64,000 nucleotides of DNA from Progne subis subis (Eukaryota; Chordata; Aves; Passeriformes; Hirundinidae). Positions 56,808 to 64,000 of this stretch are shown one piece after another. Position 1 is the stretch's first letter. Each line of letters opens with the position of its first letter. A program made the position numbers and the translations under genes. The notes below the pieces were generated by a model, which did no database searches, was not told where the DNA came from, and was given only the letters and a program-made list of their open reading frames with translations. The stretch is taken from positions 4,402,001 through 4,466,000 of the forward strand of contig JAKJHU010000039.1 of the NCBI GenBank assembly GCA_022316685.1, given 5' to 3'.

Positions 56808-59800
56808 AGGCAGAGAATAAACAATACTACGCATAATCAATGGAGTTTTCCCACACCAACATTCTCAGCATTCCCGGATGCAAGGACACTTTGAGTGAGA
56901 GCTATATTCCTTCCTCACTAAATCTTTGGGTTTTAAACCTTTCCTCCCAATACTTTATCTTAAAAGGATTTTCAGTTCTGTGTGTTAATAAGATTTGACT
57001 GTTAATATCATTAGGCGTTTAATGTATATTTTCAGCATCTCTATTTTATTCAACATGTAAAATGCTTGATCTGCCTTGATCTGATTGGATCCTGACATAG
57101 CTGTACAGGTTAGGTAATGTGACTGTGTTTCTCAGAAGTGCAGTATGAACTACCTTAAATACACTCATATTTTAAAAAGGTTGTATGGGGTTTTTTCAGC
57201 TAGGATGGAGATTCATTCATTGTATTCCATCCTGTGTATTAATAGCCCGTGGTACACAGCAGTAATGACAGAAACACTGTCCGTTGCCCCAAACCACAAG
57301 GTAACTGTGATTTTGGTGAGCCATCCTTAGGAGAAACAAACCGATTTCCTTTTGGGGGCTCCTCACCTGCTTTCCTCACTGGGTAGGACATTTCTTAGGC
57401 AAGTATGATATTTATCCTACAGAACCTACATACTCTAATGGAGAATTAGCCCTCATTTGTATAGAACTTTGTTTTTATTGAATCTTGCTAAGTCTCAATG
57501 ACATTTGTTCACAGGAGGTTTCATCTAGCAGTGTGATTTCATTTTATTATTTCCAGTTGTGATATTATGTATTTTAACTACAGTAGGCATTTTGTACAGT
57601 AAGAAAAAAGTTAAAGCGTTCTTGAACAATACAGTATTTTGTGAGTTGCCTCCCGGGAGCCACTGCATTGAAGGAATTCATTGTGTTTTTGTGATTTGTC
57701 ACAAAACAAAAACCATAAAACTTCTTGGCAGTGCTTGTAAATTATCAAAGCAAAAATGTCTGATCCATTCTGTGTATGAGGGCTGCAGTAGTCCCATGGG
57801 TGTTGTACTCAATGTCAAAGAAACAGACTGGGATATTGACGGAGTCCTAGAACGTATTGAACACACTCCACATGTGAGGCCAGCTCTCTAATGACTACCA
57901 ACTTTAATTGCTGATGTAGCAATCCCTTGGTTTAGTCAAGTAGGGGCTTAAAAGACAACTTCAAAGAAAAGAGTAGTTAACAATAATAAGGCAACTGCAG
58001 AGAAGCAACTTTTGCTTCAAGTGGGAGAAGCAAAGAAGCAGAAAGGTTTTATATAAGCCAGAAAATCCTTATGTTTTATTGAAAAGATGAAAGACTTTTT
58101 TTTTTCTCTAATCTAAATTAGTGGCATGACCCCCATCTCTGAATTTCCAGGCAACATTTGATATGATGCCCTTCAGGAATTACTCTTATCAGGGAGACTA
58201 TGCCCAGAGCCGTACAGTTGGAAAGAACTGTCTCTAGTGAATTACTGCCTGGAGGGAAATTATCATTAAAGCTCTGTAAGAATAGACTATTTTTTTTTTA
58301 TTTTTTTTTTTTTCCTCCTTGAAATCTTTAAAAATTATACCCATGTACTACATACTAACCTTTGGTATGATTCTTTCTCAAATGAAGTAAGTATTGCAGA
58401 TTTACTGATTTATTGCAGAGTAGGGAAGCATAGGATATCAAAATTGTATTTTGTAAATTTTTGTCTCTTATCCAGAGGATAATTCCAGATAGTGCCTGAG
58501 CATTGGTCCCATATTACTTCAGGTTCTCCAAGTGACTAAAACCAAAGATGTTACGGGGACTGACTGTTGCAGTAGAAGGCACGAAGATTTATATCTGGAT
58601 TGCATTCTCAGGGTTATGAACTCTAACTTTTCATATTTATATGGAATATGAATTATATTCATACTGCACACATGTATGTACATACATGTAATGCACATAT
58701 GCATTCAGTCACATTTATAAGTGATAAGAATTATGTAATAACAGTTTAACTCTGCACAATAGAGTCTCCTCATCTGTAACTGGAACTACTCCAGTACAAG
58801 AACAGACTACTGGGAGGTCTCTAGGGTTTTTTTTCCTGTTTTCGAGATCTGATTATCAAGTAGTTGTCCATTCTTGGCAATAACTTCTGCTGGTTTTGCC
58901 CAGCTCAGGGCTCTTCATGGTAGGCATTGTACAAATGCTGGATAGGGCAGGCCTTGAGGTTAATGTTCTAAATAGGGTTCTTGAACTACGATCTACCCTG
59001 GTGCAATAGGTTGTCCTGGGGATCATGGTACACAATTAGGCCTTAGGAAAGCAGTAAGCAATAGTTCTTGTCATCATGTTTCAATTCTATGTTGCTACTT
59101 TAGGACCTCTGAATCTTACCTCGTGTTCACACGTTTAATTATTTCTAACCCCAAATTAAGCTTTTATTCTTGAATTTCTGATTTTTTCTCTAAATTTCGG
59201 AAACTGTCCTTCTTTAAATTCTAATAATGATTATGATATCTGAGTGCCAAAATTGATTTAAGAATATATGCTTTTAGGATCTTAGGATTGAATTGAAATA
59301 TTTGGATGTAACATATGTTAAAATCTCAAACTTTAAAGTAACTGTAGCTGTCAGTCAAATGTGAGGAATACAGCATATGGCTTTACATGAATCTTCAGGC
59401 ACTGGCTTTAAAACAATTTTGCAGTTATAACAAACAAAACAACAAAAATAAGAGAGGACAACTTGTATTCCTTTGTGTGAAAGACAAACACAAGGTTACA
59501 AAGTGATTGTTGTCTGTTTGGCCAGAGTGCATATTTTAGGAAGTAGAACACTTCTGAAAGAGCAAAATTTCAAGCTTTGCTACAGAGACAGCTCATCATA
59601 TGGGTAAACATGCATGTGCTGTCTACCTCCCGAGATAAACTGTCTCTTCACCATTCTCTCAGCTGTACTCATTTGCCATCAGTAGAGAGCTGGTGTTGCT
59701 GTAGGGAAATATGGTAGAACCTGACATAATAATATATTTGTTTTATGACATCAGAATTCTTTGATGCATTGTAACATCTGGTACAAGTATAAAGGGATTT

Positions 59801-61129
59801 CTGTTACTCTAATCAAATCCTCTCGGAATGATAACATTAGGCATGTACATACTGGTACATCAAAAGCCTCATTTATCATTTATCAGGAAACAGAAAGGAA
59901 AACCCTATTTTTATGTAAATGCAGAAAAAATGTTAATAAAAAGCGCTTAGTGAAAGTCTCAGTATTGCTATGGAGTATAATAGCTAGATCGACTTTTTTT
60001 TTATTTCACTGTTTGCAATGTATTATTTGGGATATTCTAACAAGTATTAGGTGTTAAACTCTGATTAACACTAGCTGGACAAACAGAATTTTTGTTCTGA
60101 TATGAAATGAAAATAAGAGTTGTCACCGGCATACAGTAAAACAGAAGAGAATATATGGAGATTTTTAAGTGTATAAGGCAGAACTGTTGAAGAATAATCA
60201 TGTATTTCAATTTGCAAGTCAGGATGGGGCAAGGATAAGAGATGTTCAGTACAGTAGTTCTTTGAATCCAAATCACAGAAGACTTGTGCTATGTATCAGG
60301 TAAAAGAGGAATGTGATCTTGAATCTCTAATCAGTGTGTTGTTGGCTATTATGATATATTTTTTCCCTCAAATTTTAAATGATTTCATTTTAATTCCAGA
60401 ATAGGACTTTGTTTTCTTACTAGTCTCTGTATTTCTAATAAGGTTTGTTTGTTTGTTTGTTTGTTTGTTTGCTTGTTTTTGACTAGTGACTTCAGCAGTG
60501 CAATAAGACTCACTGTGTCAGGTAGTACACCTTAATTCTATTTGTGCACAGAAAGTATGCACTTAGCCTTTGGTTCAAACAACTCATCAAGGGACAGTGA
60601 TAACCTTGAAATATGGGGACACAGAATCTAATGTTATTCAGGTTGATAAAAAGCAAGCTATCATCCTATCTCTGTTTCAACATGGATGTTAAAAGTGCCT
60701 GATTTTGCAGTCACTGCTCCAGAAAAGAGATGAAGAGCTGATTTCATAAAATGGATATTATTTATGATAATATGATAGAAATTCCTAAACTGAAAAAAAG
60801 CCAGACAGTGGAACCTTCCCTTACTAGACACAGCACTTAACTGCTGTGAAAGAAAGCTGTCAGTACAGTCTGTGATTATTCTAATTTTACTTTCAAATTT
60901 TTTACATACCACCTGCTTATGGATCCTTTATCACTTTTGGCACAGAAGATGATATTCAAATAAGATATTTTTCTTTATCATATTCAAAGATGATATTTAT
61001 GGCCTAACACTCTGACTCTGAAGCTCCAAGTACCTTTTGGAAATTGATTACGGAGAGAGCCTGGAGCAATTCTGGTGGCATTTGCAGCCAGAGCTCAGCG
61101 AAGGACAGATTGAGTACTTGAGTACTTCT
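56808..61129. other. AT-rich intergenic or intronic sequence, about 4.3 kb
   Basis: It contains T-rich tracts (58290-58313) and a GTTT microsatellite (60443-60480). The 110-codon frame at 57559-57891 (+) is the best-looking open frame in the window for composition, but its product resembles nothing I know and no splice or promoter signals support it. Confidence 0.5.
60443..60480. repeat. (GTTT)n microsatellite
   Basis: About eight GTTT units, one with a T-to-C change. Ordinary simple repeat. Confidence 0.95.
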
Positions 61130-61135
61130 CAGGAA
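61130..61135. repeat. Target-site duplication, left, of LTR copy 3
   Basis: CAGGAA directly before the LTR; the identical hexamer follows it at 61780-61785. Confidence 0.88.
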
Positions 61136-61779
61136 TCTCGGTTTTTGTTCCAAGATTCAGGTGGTTTTAGAGTCTTTTTGACTTCTACAAAGCTCTGAGC
61201 CAGACACAAGAAAGAGACGGAGTCTTCAGGTTCTGATTTTTCAAGGTTGCATGCTTTGTTTATTGTTTCTTATCTTACAGCTTTCTCAGTGCCCCACAAA
61301 GGTCTGTGCAGCTGCTCGGGCATCTGGTGACTCCTCGACTCCTCCCACACTGGGCAGTCGCTATCTTTTATACTAATTGCTACGTATTCTTTATTTATCA
61401 TTATTTGCCAATACCTATCACTTATACTAAACAGGTCATCCCTGCTCTGACCCAATCTCCTGAAACTACTTTTTGCCACCGTCACAGAGAAAAATGAAGT
61501 GAGGGAAGAAGAAAGAAGAAGCAGGAGACAACGCCCCAAATCCTCTATCTTGCCCCCATTCACTTCAATACTAAAAACCAAACCTACTGTTTTTTCACCC
61601 TGTGATAAGCTAAACTACTATCTTTCACACTCTTGTGGCCTGCAATCCTTCCCACAGTGCAGAAAGCCTTTCCCATCGACTGAGATCAAAGACAGTGTCC
61701 CTCGGGGCTCTGTCCCAGACCCCCCTGTCCAGGTCCCAGACCCTCCAGGGCACCCAAAGGAATGCCCTGGACTCCAACA
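61136..61779 (-). mobile_element. Solo LTR, 650-bp family, copy 3
   Basis: A 644-bp minus-strand LTR with a perfect 6-bp duplication, CAGGAA. It begins TGTTGGAGTCCAGGGC and ends CCGAGA, the same noncanonical GA end as copy 1. TATAAAA is at 61366-61372 and AATAAA at 61259-61264. Long stretches, such as 61259-61440, are nearly identical to copy 1 (2589-2770), so the two belong to one subfamily. No internal retroviral sequence adjoins it. A 103-codon minus frame (61270-61581) and a 104-codon plus frame (61499-61813) run through the LTR; matching shorter frames exist in copy 1, but there is no sign of a protein. Confidence 0.94.
61366..61372 (-). promoter_or_regulatory. TATA box of LTR copy 3
   Basis: TATAAAA on the minus strand, 102 bp before the AATAAA at 61259-61264 and in the same relative place as in the other two copies. 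Confidence 0.58.
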
Positions 61780-61785
61780 CAGGAA

Positions 61786-64000
61786 GCTGCTGTTACTGCC
61801 TGTCCCTGTATAGACAGAAAATAAAAGTGTTTTAAACTTCTCAAGAAAAAAAATGACCAAATATTATTTCTGAAAACATTTTAGGAAAAAGCAGTTTAAA
61901 TAATTTTTTTTGAAAATGTGTGCCTTTTAAAAACTATTTTACTAATGATATAGTTATCCTGTAGGGCATGCTGATACTGTTGCTAGCAGTTGCTTTGTGC
62001 AGCAATATTCTTCCTGTTTATAGTTTAATTCAAGTCTTGCTAGAATAATTGTGTGCAGAATTACATGAAATACAAAAATGCTGGTATCAGACAAATTTTA
62101 ATTTTATAAAAAAGTATCATCTCAGAATCTTCCTAAGTCAATAGCACTTCACAAAACCCCCTAATTTGTCTCAAAATAACAGCTCCAAAACTGCTTAGAT
62201 GATCTCTTATTTAACACCTAATTTGACTACACCTGGATTCTTCAAATAGACCCAATGCAAAAATTTTTGTTTCTAATAAAGAGTATCCAATTGTTTCAAA
62301 GACACTGAGGTTTGTATCATTAATTTTTAAGAAGATTTCTGTTGCTTTCTGTTGAAACCCAAGGATTTCTACACCAGATTAATATTTTGTAAACAGCATA
62401 CTTCAAATTCATGTGCTTTTGATTTAGCCAATAGAAACAATAAGCTTTTATGTCAGACTCCTTAGAATAAGAAGATACTGACTCTGAAAAATCACCTGGT
62501 GCTTTCACTGAACCTTCTCTGAATGCTCTGTGTACTAGTTTTCTGCAGCTATCTAAAGCACTCTTACTTAAAACCTCTTCTATATAAAGACTTGGAATGA
62601 AATGGCCTTCTGGGAAAGAGATTTTTTTGTAGAAGAAAAAGAGTACAAAGCTGAGCAGCTGGAAGGTGCTGAATAATTGGAAATCTTCACCTATTTACTG
62701 CATTTTTTCTTTGCCGTTCTTGAAGTTCTGTAGACAAATAATTGGGTTTGAACAGCTGGCCCATGAAGACAAAAGCCCAAAGACTTGAACTAAAATTCCA
62801 GTTAAAAAAATATTTATTTATTTATCCTCTTTATAAAGGAATATTATTTTAGCTAATAGTTCTTAGAAAGGTCCATCAATGCTGCATTTCAATTACCATT
62901 TGGTTTACTTGTGCCTTACTGCAGATGCTTCAGTCCTCTATGCCTCATGCATCCTATTCGGAACCTTTGCATAATCAGACTAGGAGCTAGTATTGCTCCT
63001 GTGGGCCTCTCTGTTTTGGCATTTAGCACAGGCAAACAGACTGTAAGTAGGCACTATGCAGTCTAAAGGTATTAGCTGTCATTTGCTGTCCAACTATGGG
63101 TTATTGCTCAATCTGATGAATGTGTAAATGCCCTTGCAGTATCTTTGCAGGCTTTCACATCATTCTTGAAGTTTCCTAACATCCACTGTACTGCAGGTTA
63201 CTACTAAAGAGCTACAACTCCCAGTCAATCTGGGGATAAATTGGTCTCCTCATGTCATTCATTCTTACTGTCATCAGTTTTATGCTTACTTTGGGAGGTG
63301 TTACCTTCACTGACCCTTTTTATGGAGGAAAGCAGTGCATTGCTGTGGCAAACTGATAGATATGACCTGGCACAACCTGGATTGTGTCAGCAATTCCAGT
63401 CCCTGTCACAAGGGTTGATGACTTCTGTGTACTGCAATCTTATTTATACTTCATAATTTTTTTTCCCCCACTGAATTGTCTTCTAGAATACTGATTGACC
63501 TGATTCACAGCATGGTCTAGCTTTCATCATTAATTTTGAACTTCCAGTCTCTTTCAACTGCTGACCTAACTCTTTGGTTAAAATTTCTACAATACTAGGT
63601 GTTCTTGCTATGCATTATGTTTTGCCTCACTTTGAACTAATTTCATCAGAGAGACTGACCACTAGGGACTACCAAAGGGACCCCCAGGACAGAAAAATGC
63701 ATTGATAAAGGGGAGGGAAAACATGTTAATGATTTCAGGAAATAGATTATCATATGTATATTCTGGGACAATAAATGAATATGTATGTCCAATACAGTAT
63801 ATAAACAGGAACTCATCATGCACAATATTTTGGAGGAGCTATTCCCTGGTGCATCTGGCCAAACAAAGAATGCCTACTTCTTACTTCTTCATTGGTGCTA
63901 CAGAGTTTCTTTTATTTTTACAGAAGTTTTCATTACACTTTGTCTTGGTTTTGAAAGACAGTTGTCTGACAGGGAAAGCTAGAGCTTCCCTTGGAATGGA
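61786..64000. other. AT-rich intergenic or intronic sequence to the window end
   Basis: No gene, RNA or mobile element recognised. Open frames are at most 71 codons. Confidence 0.55.

Noticed and set aside
57559..57891. A 110-codon plus-strand frame with fairly protein-like composition
   Set aside because: I recognise no family and see no promoter, splice or polyadenylation context. A protein search with no hit beyond this genus would confirm the rejection; a conserved hit would overturn it.

Overview
The window looks like AT-rich, non-coding nuclear DNA from a bird, probably a passerine or another neoavian. The evidence is the repeat content. There are four recognisable CR1 LINE fragments, three of which keep the typical CR1 3' end. 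There are also about ten LTRs of endogenous retroviruses, most of them apparently solo LTRs. No L1, Alu-like or B-type SINE was recognised. I found no protein-coding exon, rRNA or tRNA that I could support. The open frames of 60 to 140 codons are of the size expected by chance in AT-rich DNA; several lie on repeats or run through homopolymers. The window is therefore a gene desert or part of a very large intron.

Layout. Bases 1-1199 are a tandem array of a 10-bp unit in perfect phase for its first 114 units. It enters the window from the left and stops against a GC-rich segment (1200-1740). At 2467-3116 lies the first of three related solo LTRs (the '650-bp family'); the others are at 27899-28544 and 61136-61779. 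All three are on the minus strand and each has a perfect 6-bp target-site duplication. CR1 fragments lie at 3967-4640 (-), 21385-21624 (+), 48298-48660 (+) and 55331-56045 (-). Other LTRs are at 16066-17073 (-, 6-bp duplication), 25056-26636 (+), 36607-37629 (-), 39216-40134 (-) with a second LTR nested inside it at 39418-39740 (+, 6-bp duplication), 43311-about 43760 (-, partial) and 56494-56803 (-, 4-bp duplication). The rest is single-copy-looking AT-rich sequence with homopolymers, a perfect 71-bp tandem duplication (35745-35886), a 48-bp tandem duplication (40369-40464) and a 16-bp palindrome (32554-32569).

There is no gene system to describe. Three observations stand out. First, the decamer array is in effect a tandem run of Grainyhead/CP2-type binding sites, with 10-bp spacing that matches the CNRG-N6-CNRG half-site spacing of CP2 factors. 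Second, the 3' terminus of the 650-bp LTR family can fold into a hairpin that shows compensatory base changes between copies, including a change of the terminal CA to GA. Third, a run of 46 T is flanked by 14-bp direct repeats, which looks like a retroposed poly(A) insertion, unusual in a bird genome. Family names and TSD-to-class assignments are from general knowledge and were not checked against a repeat library.
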